Source of the DNA: Centroberyx gerrardi
Taxonomy: Eukaryota > Chordata > Actinopteri > Beryciformes > Berycidae
Reading direction: 5' to 3'
Length of the DNA stretch: 64,000 nucleotides
NCBI RefSeq assembly: GCF_048128805.1
Contig: NC_135999.1
Location: forward strand, 16,061,190-16,125,189
Shown here: positions 23,511-36,273 of the stretch, one piece after another
How positions within the stretch are numbered: position 1 is the first letter of the stretch
How the letters are laid out: every line of letters begins with the position of its first letter
The notes under the pieces: generated by a model
The model's input: only the letters and a program-made list of their open reading frames with translations
Databases searched by the model: none
What the model was told of the DNA's origin: nothing
Made by a program: the position numbers and the translations under genes

Positions 23511-24149
23511 GACAGCAAAAAACATGACCATCGTCATTACATCAAAAATGATACTTCAAAAGATGAAACTTATTGCACTTTGTCCAAGCCGGCCTTGTGA
23601 GTGTGATATCACACTGATGACAACATTTGCCAGTTATCTTTAAATAAAGTCAGGAAAGAGTCAGCCGTGACTCCAGCCTCCTTTGACGTGGCCACATACT
23701 GTGTGTTTACAGCCTCACAATATGTGTCCAGGGGTCAATCTCTTCTTTCCAAAGAAAGCGTCATCCCAATCTTCAGGATCCAGTTCACTCAGAATCTATG
23801 AGCTACCAGTATTAATAGAGATTAATGTTGAATATCAGTGTAGTACACAAAATTAGCAATCTATCTGAAAATCAGCTTTTGAACAATATCATGAACAAAT
23901 CAACAATCTAATAATTCTTTGATAATGTCCTCCCATCAAGACTACAGAAAATTAATACAACAGTAAATATAAAGAATCAACAATTGTCCAAATAATGTAA
24001 AAAATAGAATGTTGTTAGTTTTATCGCATTGTGTATGTGTTTCATTTCCCAGTGCCTTTAGTCACACAACTAAACCGTAGGACTTTGTTTCAGTTTCCAC
24101 AATATGTTAGATTAGAGTCTCTCCTCATGAGTCATGTTGCTAGAGGCCA

Positions 24150-25855
24150 TTAGGATGCCATCCAGATGGTGAAGGGGATGAGCAGGGTGGGTAAAGTGGT
24201 CAGCGGCGTCACAGAGCCCAGATACAGCATGGCTCCTACACCACACAGGGCGGTGAAATAGGCACTCATCCTGCTGCACACAATCTTCCTCACTGCTGTG
24301 CAGAACTGCAAGAAAGACAGTGAGAATTAGACAAAGCGCTCAGAAACTTTAGTGCAAAGTAAATTATAAATCAGAAGTGCAGCGGGTGGCTGTTGTCAAG
24401 AAAAAATGCAGAGAGAGTCTTTGTTGCCTCCACAATAATGTCAGTAATTTGGGCGTAAAGTAACACTAGATGGTGCTGCTCACCTCATGAATGACTGAAC
24501 TTAGTTTTCAGTTCAGCAAATAACCCCCTGCTGTGAAAAAAATCCTCATACGACCAAATGTCAGAAAATGTCTTTCTCTACCTGACCTGCTCTTATTAAA
24601 AGTATGTTAGCTGGTGGAGGAGTAAGCTGCAACAGTAAAATACTCTGTCATTGTGAAATGAGTATTTGAGCACAACACTGGTTTTTAACATAAGATTCCT
24701 TAAGCCACCTTCCCTCATAAGTACATTCAGATTCTTTCCACTTTGCACGTGAGTGTTAATACACACATATTGTCCAATAATCTTGTTTTCACTAAATCCC
24801 TGGAAATGCTTCAAGGTATTTCTCATACAACACATGCAATGCATCTCTCTTCAAAACAAGATCTCTTACATGTGACCTTCCTAGTGCAACAGTCCCCAAG
24901 ATTCAATGTCAGAGGAAGTTTGTTTCCTCCATCACATGCCAACAGGACATTGGCCCACATGTAGGTTTAGCTGTTCATATCAATGAGGAGTCAAAAAGCC
25001 TTGGTCACTGATCTTAGATCAGCAACATTTTTGCTCTGGACACTTGATAAAAATGGTATATTTTATACTGTAAAAAAGCATCTTCACCCCACGTAAATCT
25101 GCTGAGTACAAAGAAGGCACTCATTGCTCATAATAATCATCACAGACTGTAGCTTTTTTTGTAACAAGTTATTCCACTGTGATATAAATAATGACTTCTA
25201 TATATTTCACAACAGGCTCTTGGAATTGCCTCAATCTGTGATATATTTACCAGTTTGTCAGACAATGGGCAAACCATACTTTAATGCTGTCCTACAAGAT
25301 TACCCAGCTGTGTTTTCACTGCTCTGATATGAAGCTTTCCAGCAGACAGGAGGCCAGTTACTCTACCTGGTATGTCTGGTAGCTGATGGTCATGCCGTAT
25401 CGACAGTACATGACGTAGTGTTCACAGTTGTACCACAGTAAGCTGTAGGTGATGGAGCCCAGCAGCTTCTCCGCCCGCCGGGCGACCTCGTCCCCGTCCA
25501 TGGGAGGCTGGCTGCACACCTTGTCCATGTGGTTGACCAGAATCTCTGAGCCATAAGCAAAATCCTCCAAAGAGTCCACCCTGACGCTGGCCACCTTGGC
25601 GATAACTCCTAGTATCAGACGGTTGTTTGTCACCATCTTGGCAATAGCAGATTTATTCTTGGAAATCACTGGCAGGATGTCTGGGATGAGATGAGCCACC
25701 CGGTTGTCACCCAAGTAAATACCAAAATGGGTGAATAAGGTCCTGGGGACTTCTAACAGGTCGCCACGCTTGTAATGCGACAGGTCGTATTTAGAGTCCT
25801 CCTTTCTGACTTTGGAAGCCACAAAGAAAATGTTGAGTAGTTGGAAAGGAAACAT
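24150..25855 (-). CDS. lrat: Lecithin retinol acyltransferase, tandem copy 1
   Basis: LRAT moves an acyl chain from phosphatidylcholine to retinol on ER membranes. Two exons, 25367-25855 and 24150-24305, join in phase and give 214 residues. NlpC/P60-type catalytic residues are present: His43 in FTHFGIYLGD, His55 in NRVAHLIPD and Cys144 in YNCEHYVMYC. The His43 to Cys144 spacing of 101 equals that of human LRAT (60 and 161). The second exon encodes the C-terminal membrane anchor (CGVGAMLYLG, ending LLIPFTIWMAS). The N-terminal hydrophobic segment is short (MFPFQLLNIFFV). The frame is open upstream, but the next in-frame start would be GTG, so the ATG at 25855 is preferred. A TATA-like ATAAATAAAG lies about 40 bases upstream. 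The ends differ enough from copy 2 that they are probably old paralogues; which is lrata or lratb is not decided. Confidence 0.92.
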
Positions 25856-25892
25856 GATGGCAGTCTGCAGCACACTGTTGGACACCTGAGCA

Positions 25893-25903
25893 CTTTATTT
25901 ATG
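25893..25903 (-). promoter_or_regulatory. TATA-like box of LRAT copy 1
   Basis: CATAAATAAAG on the minus strand, about 40 bases before the ATG at 25855. It predicts a start of transcription near 25868 and a very short 5' UTR. Confidence 0.45.
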
Positions 25904-26621
25904 TGGGAATTGGGAGGAGCTAGTGTGATTAGTAGGATTAGATATTGGTCAATGTTTCAGTCTGATTTTGACAGAAATAAAGGAGCTTTCTCTAATCACT
26001 TGGATGTGTGGTTGACTTGATTTCAAAACTCAGACCTGGGCTCCAGTGTATTTAGGTCAAGGGTTCTAATTAAGAAGGCTGAACTGGCAACTCTGGGGAT
26101 TAAACCCTCATTTAAACGGTCACAGATATCGTACCATCGTACCTTAATAAACAGCCTGTAGTTTGACAATAGGCTACTGGTTTGTGCATGATACGCCTGT
26201 AATTGTAGATTTCGATCATTATTACTCAGCATTTTTTCCTGAGTATTAGATACAGATCATTAATCAGCACTGTTTTTGAAAATGAGGTTTCTAATTACCC
26301 AAATACATCACAGCATATCATACAACTAAAAGGTCACAGGTATTGTATCATAGTCTAAATAAAAAGACTCAGTAGTTTGATAATGCTATTCAGGCAATCG
26401 TGTCTGTGATAGTTTGAAATTGTGTCTTTTTCCTGTACACTTAGATTCATATTATTAGCCAACACAGTTTTTGAAAATGAAGTCTCAGATTAAGTGAATA
26501 CTTAGCATAGCATATCATACATATTAAGGCTAGTTCTGCTTCCACTGACATGTGGGTGGAGATGTGAACTATAGTGTATGAAGTTGTCACACACACAAGG
26601 CACACAAATAAAAATGAAAAG

Positions 26622-26627
26622 TTTATT
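26622..26627 (-). terminator. Poly(A) signal of LRAT copy 2
   Basis: Minus-strand AATAAA about 450 bases after the stop at 27081, before the promoter region of copy 1. Confidence 0.6.
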
Positions 26628-27080
26628 AAACCTTTTGCATATTTACAGTATTGGCTACTAAAAACAAAATTTCAAAGCAGCATTGTATTAAGTACAGTAC
26701 TCAAGTGCAAAACTTGAATATGCCTATTTTACATACATCATGGTTGAAAAGATTTCCTTATACTGGTTTAAATGGCAAGCTTAAATATTAAGAAATATGA
26801 ATCACAAACAGTATTTCTGCATCAAAGATTTAAGATGATGGGTCACTAGCTTCATACGTTTGAGTGGAAAATCATCAGCTGTACAGTAAATATCAGTACT
26901 TGCCATGTACCCTACTTACTAAAAATGAGTATTATGCTTGTGAAAACCAAGCATTTTATGAGGCATCACATGGAGTACAAAAGAAGCAGAAGCACCATTC
27001 TGAAAAGTTTCAAGTTAATGTCTCTGCAAAATAAAGGTTCAGTTCACTTTTTTTTTTTGATCGCCTTCTGCTGAGATCCT

Positions 27081-28120
27081 TCAACCAGCCATCCACAGAG
27101 TGAAGGGGATAAGAATTGTGGGTAATGTAGTTGAAGGTGCCATGCCAAAAGAGACGATGGAGATAATTCCAAGAAGAGCTGCTACAATGATGCTCCGCTG
27201 GTCTCGGATGATGGATTTCAAGCACTCGCAAAACTACAAAGGAAAGAAACACAAATTAATGTGTATGCAATATTTTATGCACTCTGCTAAAAGATAACTA
27301 ACAGGCCTACTGTTTTTTGCAACTTGGTGTACAACACTAAAGCATTAAGTCTGCATACATTATCATCATTTGGTTACTTCATATTGACATCATGAATTTT
27401 GAACGCGGAGTTTATAATATATTCAATAAAATATCAGCAAAAGGATTATTCATATTAATTCCAAACATGCCATTGGTGTGACGCATTTATGCAAACATGC
27501 AATTCACAGAATTCAGCTGCAGAATGAGACTTTGTAACTAAAAGCATTAATTTAAAGAAAAGTGTGAATTGTTGCAGGCTGTATACCTTTTCTGTCTGCT
27601 GACTTGCGGCAGATCCGTATCTGCAGTGTGTCACAAAGTGTTCACAGTTGTTCCATAGCAAACTGTATGGGATTGCTCCAATACGTTTTTCGGCTCTCTT
27701 TGCGACATCTTCATTCTGAAATGCTTGTGTCTTGATCAGCTGATCCATATGGTTTACCATTATGTTGGAGCCATATGCAAAGTCTTCCAGTGTGTCCACG
27801 CGCACCGTGGCAAACCTGTACATGCAGCCAAGGATGAGTCTCTTGTTTGTTATTACAGTGCTGATCAACTTCTTGTCATTTGTAAGTACAGGCAGGATGT
27901 CGGGGATCAGGTGAGCGACTTTATTGTCGCCTAAATAGATCCCATAGTGAGTGAATAAAGTTCTCGGAACCTCCAGCAGGTCTCCTCTCCTGAAAAACGG
28001 CAGAGGGACGCGCTGCGTCGCGCGCTCCCTGCGCTCACCACCCGACCATTTGGACTCAAAAAGTTTGAAGTTGGAGAGAAGGGATAACTTCTCGACCAGG
28101 AATGTCAACAGGTGGAGCAT
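27081..28120 (-). CDS. lrat: Lecithin retinol acyltransferase, tandem copy 2
   Basis: Same family as the copy 1.2 kb downstream. Two exons, 27587-28120 and 27081-27233, give 228 residues (human 230). Catalytic set: His58 in [10 protein letters not shown], His70 in KVAHLIPD, Cys159 in [10 protein letters not shown]. The N-terminal membrane helix ([20 protein letters not shown]) and the C-terminal anchor exon ([14 protein letters not shown] ending [10 protein letters not shown]) closely follow human LRAT. This copy is the more human-like of the two. Start: upstream in-frame ATGs exist at 28165 and 28294, but a TATA-like box at 28169-28179 makes 28120 the best choice. Confidence 0.93.
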
Positions 28121-28168
28121 TGCGAAAGTTTGCGTGGAAAGTGTCTGAGGGTGCTTGAGCGACATGGG

Positions 28169-28179
28169 CTTTTTATCCC
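28169..28179 (-). promoter_or_regulatory. TATA-like box of LRAT copy 2
   Basis: GGGATAAAAAG on the minus strand, about 50 bases upstream of the ATG at 28120, with a CCAATC box about 55 bases further upstream near 28230. Transcription would start near 28145, downstream of the ATGs at 28165 and 28294, which decides the start codon. Confidence 0.5.
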
Positions 28180-28329
28180 CATCTGCACGAGGAGGAGACG
28201 CGAGCTCAGAGAAAATCCCGAGAACATGATTGGTCACGAGCGAACTTCTTACTGCATTAATAATGCACGTGCACTTTCTTCTTTGTGTCAGCATCTTGCA
28301 AAATATTTCCTGCCTGTATTTCCCTGATT

Positions 28330-30295
28330 AGATTTACAATAAACATACACGTTCAACGAAAAAAAAAAAAAAATTAATTCACATAAAGAGAGGAAGAGCT
28401 GTCATGTATTCATCTTTTTTTTTAAAAAGGATTGTCTGTAGATTTCAAACTAGCAAAAAGCATAGAAGATATTCTCTCTTTCAGGGATGTCAGTTCACTA
28501 AGCCCTATTACAAAGTTACTGCTCTACTCAAATATCATTATTAACTTAGGTCATTTGATGTGAGTAGGAAACTTTTGCATGGGGGGAGGTGGGGGTGGTG
28601 TGTGTGTGTTTTATACTGTTATATACTATACTGATGCAATGCCATTCATTTTGTGCACCAGCTTTTTTGTGCCACAGTTAATCATGTATTGAATTGGTTG
28701 AGTGTAATGGTTATTGGAATGTGGTGGGTAACTAAGCCATCGATCCATCAATTTTGGCTTCACTTATTTGGTATGGATCATGTATGGAGTGTCAGATCTT
28801 GCCTGTTCAACTGAGGCCCGTGCTTCCCAATTTGAAATTTTCCTAAGTAATAACTGAGTTAGCAAAGCCTTTTGCTTTCATCTGTATTTTATCCAATTTG
28901 CTCAACTAATGAATGTTATAGTAACAGCCTATAACAGCCTATTTCTGTTTTGTTGTGAATTGGCTGAATTGTGTTCATTACTCCTTTGGTACCACTTTGT
29001 GAAACAGAATTCTAATTAGACAATTAAGATGATTATCCTCTAGACAATAATTTGGGGGGGGGGGGGGGGGGGATGGGGGGTTGTTGACTCACAGTCGCCA
29101 GTCTGTTCTGTCCCATCATCATTGCAGGATCACGATGCTTGAAAAGAGCGGGTTGTGTTGGGAGGCCTTCAGCTCGGAGGAGGAGGCATATGATGAGATA
29201 AAACATTCCTCAGGCCAGATTACTTTATAATCCTGTGAGCTTCAGTTACACGCTCATCTTTTGACCCAAAAAATACCTTGAGAAATACTTAAGCCTCTTT
29301 GATCAATTGCCTTTGAATTTTTTCTACATTTGCTGACCTAGATACCGTAAAATCCCTGCAATGATTCTATTATCACTGCAAGGTTGAATGGTCGCTGGTG
29401 TGTAACATAGTCCAGCTGCTTCTTCAGACTATGGGAAAGCAGCATACCTTTGAGGAAGTGAATGTGATTAATGCGTATACAATACCACAGCTCAAACCTA
29501 ATCAAGACATACATGGTACAAAGTGATCCATTCATCAATTCATCAAAACATTTATTGTCGTGCTCACTGCTACGAACATAAGCATGGGGCAGATGGGATC
29601 ATACTCTGTGATCAGTGTTTGCAAAGCAGGTGTGTCAACAATGTTATCGCTCAAACTGTAAATGCATTAGCTTAATATGAAGTCAATATTAACTTTCATA
29701 CAGTTCCTAGATGCAAAAAGGCTGGTATAGTTTATAGTGCAGAAGGGTCTTTGCTATTTACTACGACCACTCAATTTATTGGTAAACTAAAACTAAACTA
29801 AAAAGTGATTGATCATCGGCCTGGCTTGCTCATGAACTTCCAAAGCCTAAACATTTAGGTTGAGATGTGACACTCTGACCACAACAAGCGCCTGTTTTTA
29901 AAGGATAAGCATTTAAAAATACACAGGATTTGATGCAGATGTCAGAGAATGATGTACCAACCCATAAATGGTGACTATAGAGGACTTCAGGCTATGTGTC
30001 ATAAATCTACAGGACTATCAGACAGGCAGCACTGTTCACTTCCCACCTAATGTAAATGTTAGTGTTGAGTGTGTGAGTGCAGATACTGTATGTCTGTATG
30101 TCACTGGGGTTATTAAGTGGGCACCTCCCATCACAGATGTCACCCTCGACATCTGCAAAAGGTTCAATAAGTTCTGGTGTCCCAGATCAACCCCCTGTGA
30201 ATATGTGTAATACCTGTGTTATATATTAGTGTTATTCTTGACTTGATAGGAGTTAATTAATGCTACAGACTTTTGCTACATTTGTTAGCTATTTT
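28330..30295. other. Repeat-rich intergenic stretch
   Basis: No gene recognised. It holds a run of 19 G at 29054-29072 and AT-rich sequence. An open frame at 29968-30210 shows no domain that I know and lies next to the ribozyme-like motif, so it could be part of the same mobile element. Confidence 0.5.
29054..29072 (+). repeat. Poly-G run (19 G)
   Basis: Nineteen G in a row followed by GATGGGGGG. Likely length-variable and able to form a G-quadruplex. Confidence 0.95.
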
Positions 30296-30299
30296 TGCT

Positions 30300-30339
30300 G
30301 ACACCCTGAAGAAGGCATAATGCCGAAACATGTTGGTGA
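30300..30339 (+). ncRNA. Hammerhead-ribozyme-like motif
   Basis: The core boxes are in the right order and spacing: CTGAAGA (fits CUGANGA), then a stem-loop AGGC-ATAAT-GCC, then GAAA. The CACC just before the first box can pair with GGTG after the last box as stem I. Between GAAA and GGTG lies CATGTT, fitting a tiny stem III and a GUU cleavage triplet. Minimal hammerheads of this shape are known from Penelope-like retroelements and related retrozymes. Self-cleavage is inferred and depends on such a short stem III. Confidence 0.45.
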
Positions 30340-30399
30340 TCTAAAATAAATATTTTCATATGGAGAGAAGTGTGCAACCTTCATGATTACTTATTCCAG

Positions 30400-33300
30400 C
30401 TATTTTTGCTGATTCATCACTCCTGTAGGCAGCCAGTATATCTGAAATTGTACCTCATACACCATAAAAACCCACAGAAAAACACATTGGATGGAAATTC
30501 CACATATTAATAGTTGAGTTGCCAGTAATCAGCACAAAACTGCTTTCAATTATCTACAGTCTGACGTATCAAACCCTGTCAAAGCAAGAATGACATCGGC
30601 CATAAATGTCAAAAACACTTGTATTGAAATAACAATTTTCCTTTTCCTTTAATCTGTATTTAACTAGGCAGTTTTAATTTGAACAAATTCTTATTTGAAG
30701 ATGGTCTAGATGAGAGCAAGGGAATTCAAATAAAAGAATCAATTTAGAATAGAGAGAACACAAAACAAGTAGCGGATAAAACATTAACAACCAACGCGTC
30801 AACAGTACAAACATGAGCAGCAAGGCAGAACAGACACAGGCCAGGGGCAACATATGACAACTATTTATACAAATAACATGAAAGGTAGGTTAATATATTT
30901 ATAGCAGACAGCAGCAGGACCAAATGAACACACTCCAGACCAGCTATAAGAAGAAAAAAATAAATACAGTTGGCACTGATATACAAATATGTAGGGAGGA
31001 ATTAGGAGTAACCCATTTTTCAGTCACATCGAGGTCAACTTAAGCGCCTTAGCTACCTTAAATTCCTCTACCGTGAAAAAGGTAGTAAAACTCAGCAAAA
31101 AAAAAAGTTGCTGAATTTTTCAGGTTGCTCAGCATGATTTGTTACAGGAGCTAACTTGGCCCCCAGCATGACATTGCTGCTTAGTAACAGAAAGAATGAA
31201 AACCTAAGACTACAACATCAAAAGGAAGATGTTTCTATGAGTCATTTGATGTTTTTTACCAAAGTCACTGATGTTGTGTGGACAATGAGTTGTCAGCCCG
31301 CTGCACATTTCACCTCCGATCACACGGCGTTCAGCTGAGCCGACTTACCGTCTGTGACCATCGGTTGAACCCTGAAGTGGCATTAAAACAAACCTTTGGC
31401 CTCTGTCTTGGTGAGATTTACTCCATGGTCAAATGGCCCCACACTTATAGTTGTGGCCAATGGGGGACCATAACAAGGCTCTTTAAACTTCATTTCTGGT
31501 CAGACCACCTCTGAACTATGCTGACTTTGTTCCTCAGCCTGTAAACCTAAGTTGATTACTGACAGACACGTGTCCTAATGCTGTGAATACTTTCAAGAAA
31601 AACAAAATGACACAGCACCATATTACTATGTCTTGAATTTCAGTGTATGACTAAGTATTAAGCGAAAAGAGTGGAATTGCAGCTATTATACTCAATAAAG
31701 GAAACGGATATTTTTGCAGTGCTTTTATATTGTTTCCTATTCTGATGAAATACACTCAGTGTGAGGATATCCGCCTGACATCAATGTCTGAATACAATAA
31801 CAACAGCCCAAACCACATCTTAACATCCAGGACACAGCCTCGAGAGAGAGGGTGCCCATGTCTTCATGGCACTTGAAGAGAGAAAGCGACACTTTCCATC
31901 TGGTGTGTGTCCACAAAGAGGCCAGTTCAGCAAGAGTTCAGCACTGTTTAGGTTCATGGGCCCGACAGTTCATTCTCAGGTCAGCCAGGCTTTATATCCG
32001 TCTTGTGTCTGCTTTTTTCCCATAATAAAAACAGGTCACGAAAAGGTAGTCGAGGTGTGATTTATCATCCTCTGTCAACAAGGGGCCCACAGATGAAGCT
32101 TTATTAAGCTTTATATTATCACATGTATCTTAACTGTTTGTTTTGATGTAATAAAAAAAGAGGTGTGTTAACCTTGAGCGCCCCTATGAAGATCCATAGG
32201 CGGACCATTATCAACACCCACATACATTTTATACATTATACAAAATATTTGAGTGATAGGACTGATGTATGGCTGCTTTGAATAGTTTGGAAATAACACT
32301 GTATGCATTCCTCAGTCCAGACTGAAGAATATCACATTCTTCTCTGAAATATCACCGTAACTCACTTGCAGCAAGCAGTGGAAAAGGTTGTGTGTCATTT
32401 CTCTAAACCACAGAATGGAAAAGTATTATGTCCATTAATCCACTGATATGGCTTCAAACCTGTCAGGTGCACCAAAAGAAGTTTATTTCTGTTGACTATG
32501 ATGCAAACAAACACAGCCACATAAATCCACATGGATTCTCTCTCTAACTATTACTGACACTAGGTAATTTGACATTTTTACCCTCAGTGAAAATCTGAAA
32601 TGAGATATGTTAATCTGCTATTGATCAGCCCATACTGCTTCCTACAATTTAATGCACTTAAATAGCATTGCACAGAGCATTAAATAGAACAGTTCATCCA
32701 TATGTGCAGATTCTCCACTCTACATGTGAAATCCTGAACAACTCAATGGTGACTGCCTGATGTTTTTGTCTCAAGTCCATCAACCCATTGCTTATTGTAC
32801 TGTCTACCAATATAACTAGATTCAAGCAAATTGTGTATTAATACTCAGCTCATTGTTGGCCTTTCAGTCATGCTTGTTTGTGACTTTATCCTTTGATTGC
32901 ATGAGGAAACACTCCCATTACTGACTATTAGGTGCATAGATTGATGTCTGGGATTGTTGGTAATGTACCTATTCCTAGTTGGCAGGCTTTGCACCTAGTT
33001 TTCAAAGGGACCAAAGGGAAAAAGGGACTCCTTCATTCTTACTTCCATTATGCATTATGCTTATGCAGCCCTATGCTTATGCAGCCCTTGCAATTTTTGG
33101 GGGTTGATGAGGAAGATCTTAAGCATCTGTTTACTGCTTTATTGGTTGGTAATGGCACTATTGATATGAGCCTTTGCTGTCAAACTTGAGCTCAGTGGGT
33201 GTTTCCATCGCTCTCTTTAGGGGTAGCACAGTGGAGATTTCCCTTTCTCTTCTCTGCTCAGTTAATCTGTCTTTCAGTGCCAAAGTGTTTGGCTCCAGTT

Positions 33301-33930
33301 CAATCTACAATATCTTAGCTATACATGAGTTTCTTACAAATTAAGCCTGTGAAAAAGCTGCTTTGTTTTGTCAGAAAAACACATGGAGGCATAGTTTCCC
33401 TGCAGACTAAAGGAAATAGATCATTAATCCTCTTATGTTTCTGAAATACAGAAAACAAAAAAGTCTTATAAACAACATTTTTCAAGGTGAGATATCCATT
33501 AATACATAGTGACAGCTCCACTTTACTTTTTTTTGCACAAATGAACAAAAACAAAAACTATTCAGCTTTTCAATATGGTAAACCTGATTTTCCCATAGTG
33601 AATGCATCCTATGCTATTATCTTACAATGTAACTATAAATCAGATTCAGCTGTGTTGTTTACATCTACTCAAGCGCACACATTCAGAAAATATAACTTGT
33701 CACATGGATGATTCAGTAAATGTCACGACAAACTTTTCATAATAACCTCAATCCATTCACAGAGTTTTTCACTTCTGTCCTCCCTCAGCCACAAACAAAC
33801 CACCAGAGAGATACAAGCATCTTCAGTAAACTCATTGCATTATGAATTGCATTTCATTTTGAATGCCAATAAAGTCTTCAGTTTGGAGGTGTATCCACTG
33901 ACTGTATAGCATGTTTTGGTTGATTGTGGT
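30400..33930. other. Intergenic stretch without recognised genes
   Basis: AT-rich sequence. One fragment near 30650-30705 (CTGTATTTAACTAGGCAG...AACAAATTCTTATTTG) resembles a widespread fish repeat. Small open frames have no support. Confidence 0.5.
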
Positions 33931-33936
33931 TCCACT

Positions 33937-34976
33937 CAGGGGCGGAAATCACGGGGGGACAGGGGGGTCCGGACCCCCCCTTCCTGGGACTAACAGAGAA
34001 TTGTCCCCCTCAATATATCATTGTAAACATAACTATATAATTTTAAATAATATAATAATATGCATTGAAAGCACTTGTGATAATTATAGACGCAAAACAA
34101 TGCGTTTTTAAGTTTCGAAAGATTGAGTCCCCCCCTCATATGCCTCACAGTGGTTTGGTCCACTGCCTACCTGCCTCCCCGAACCCCCACACACACACAT
34201 TAGCCCTCGGTAGGAGTGTCTGTGGAGGATCTCTGGAAGTGTGTCAGTGGTGGCAGACCTCCAGTAAGTAGCTGAGGTTAACTTAAAACAAAGGATGTGT
34301 CAGACATTTTTCTTTACTTCTACCACTCAATAGAATAAAACACATTCACAATTGTAACCAGACTACATTTTGTTCCGTTACCTCGCGGTTGAATCTTGTG
34401 CGTCAGCGTGTTGGTACGGAGCCGCGTCTCCTAATGCATGTATGTGTATGGAGGCAGGAGGTCTATCCACAATTAAAATCATCATAACTCACTGAATTTT
34501 CGACCGATTTTCAAGCGGTTTGGTTTGTTACAAATGCCAGACATGTATTTATAATACAGGATAGTTGGTTAAATTAAAATGCGGGATTTCATACCAAAAT
34601 ACTTTATCTTTTGTAGATCGTAACAGTAATATTTCTATAATATAATATTTAAGATTAACTTACCCTATGTAATTAGGTTCTAAGTATATTATTTTTTTCT
34701 TACTGCATGTAAAATGGCTGCCACTATGTTATTTTGTTCATAATTTTGGAAATAAATGAAGACTTAATTAATAAAAAAGACATAATTACAACAAACATTA
34801 TGTTAAAATATAAGTAAGTTTCTGGCAGGCTTCATAGCGTTCTGGACTTTTACACATTGACAGCAAAACATTAGAGATCTGCTTTTTCGGGAAAACTAAA
34901 TCTAATTAGGCATATATTAGCTTTAGTTCAGTTAATGGGTGTTGCATCTCACCTACCACTGTAAATAACCTGCATG

Positions 34977-35037
<61 letters not shown>

Positions 35038-35335
35038 TATTTGTCAGCCAGCCAGGTCAGTTAAAATGGCAGAGAAAAGAAAAACAGACATCCGATCATT
35101 TTTCAGTGCACCGAAACGCCAAGTAGAAAGACCCCAGTAATATCAAAGGCAATTTGATAAAATCTTCATAAGAAAGGAATGAAGTGCTTATGGAAATGTT
35201 TCATAATGGACCTCTATATACATTTAATACAACAGTACTTTTGGCGGCACCTTTGGTGTCCCCTTCAGGAATTGCTCTTGAGAAATTTTTCTGTTTATTG
35301 TCCCCCCCAACAGTGAAATGAAATATCCGCCCTTG
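33937..35335. mobile_element. Complete non-autonomous hAT element
   Basis: Ends are inverted repeats, CAGGGGCGGA at the left and TCCGCCCTTG at the right (one mismatch). An exact 8-bp target duplication GTTCCACT flanks it (33929-33936 and 35336-35343), diagnostic of the hAT superfamily. Inside, near 35066, a short frame MAEKRKTDIRSFFSAPKRQV resembles the start of hAT-type transposases, but it stops soon after, so the element is an internal-deletion derivative. It also carries a (GT)n run at 34979-35037 and C-rich ends. Confidence 0.85.
34979..35037 (+). repeat. (GT)n microsatellite
   Basis: About 29 uninterrupted GT units inside the hAT element. Confidence 0.97.
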
Positions 35336-36200
35336 GTTCCACTCCCACTAGTGGTTCTGCCTGCTAATGCAGCCTTGAAAGAGGAGGTCACCACTATCCA
35401 CAAGACTGCAGCTGATCAAGCGTAAAATTAAGAAAGAAATCTACAAAAAGTAAAGTAGCCTTATGAAGAGTTGAACTATATTAACGATACATGCTCTCTC
35501 TTGACAAACATTTTTCTAATGACAGGAATATGGGATTGGAAGTCCTTTGGCCCTTGTATCCATTTCTTAAATTCATTTTCAGATGTCATTGGCAGCTTTA
35601 GTATGACAACATATTGATGTTAATCTTTAGCAGGGACACATTATAATGACAGTGTCTTTTTGCCTGTTCTATTCTGTTTTGCCTTTTACACGATCAGATG
35701 CTCAGTCTTCCTTTATTATTATTATATGATGAATAAGTATAGGTCAAATGAACAGAATGCTATATATCCATTATTTTCACTGCTGCATGAGTCTGAATGA
35801 TACATTTGACAACTCAAAAGCTCAATACTTGCAGAGCAAACCTGTAATGAATTGATTTTGAACTGTCTGTAAAGTCCAACAGAAAAAATGCCATCATGTC
35901 CTTGGCACAGGTGATTTCTCCAAAAAGCTGAGTCATCATTCTTTCAGACTTGCACGGTTGTACTTGCGCCATCATTAGCATCACTGAGTTATAAACAAAT
36001 GTAAAACCACCCACGGTTGTGACTGAAAATCCTCAGATAGCGAAGAAAGACCAGGTCAAAATAACAGGCCCTGTCAAATCTGGGAAATGACCAATGCTGG
36101 ACAGTTGAGTCACAGCTTTGTCCCAACACTGACTCAGGTTATGAGTGGGATGTTTGCACATGAGCCCCTTATCAAACACTGAACTGAGGACCTTGATCAG

Positions 36201-36210
36201 ATAAATATAC
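36201..36210 (+). promoter_or_regulatory. TATA-like box of fgg
   Basis: ATAAATATAC about 65-70 bases before the fgg ATG, fitting a TATA-driven liver gene with a 5' UTR near 40 bases. Confidence 0.45.
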
Positions 36211-36273
36211 CACAGAGTCCAGCAGCCCTTCATTCCCCAAAAAGTCAAGACCACAACTGGTGGCCGAAGCAAC

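Noticed and set aside
25856-25885. A longer N-terminus for LRAT copy 1
   Set aside because: It would start at GTG; the ATG at 25855 fits the TATA-like box and the family.
28121-28294. A longer N-terminus for LRAT copy 2
   Set aside because: These ATGs lie at or upstream of the likely TATA box, and human LRAT begins close to the 28120 start.
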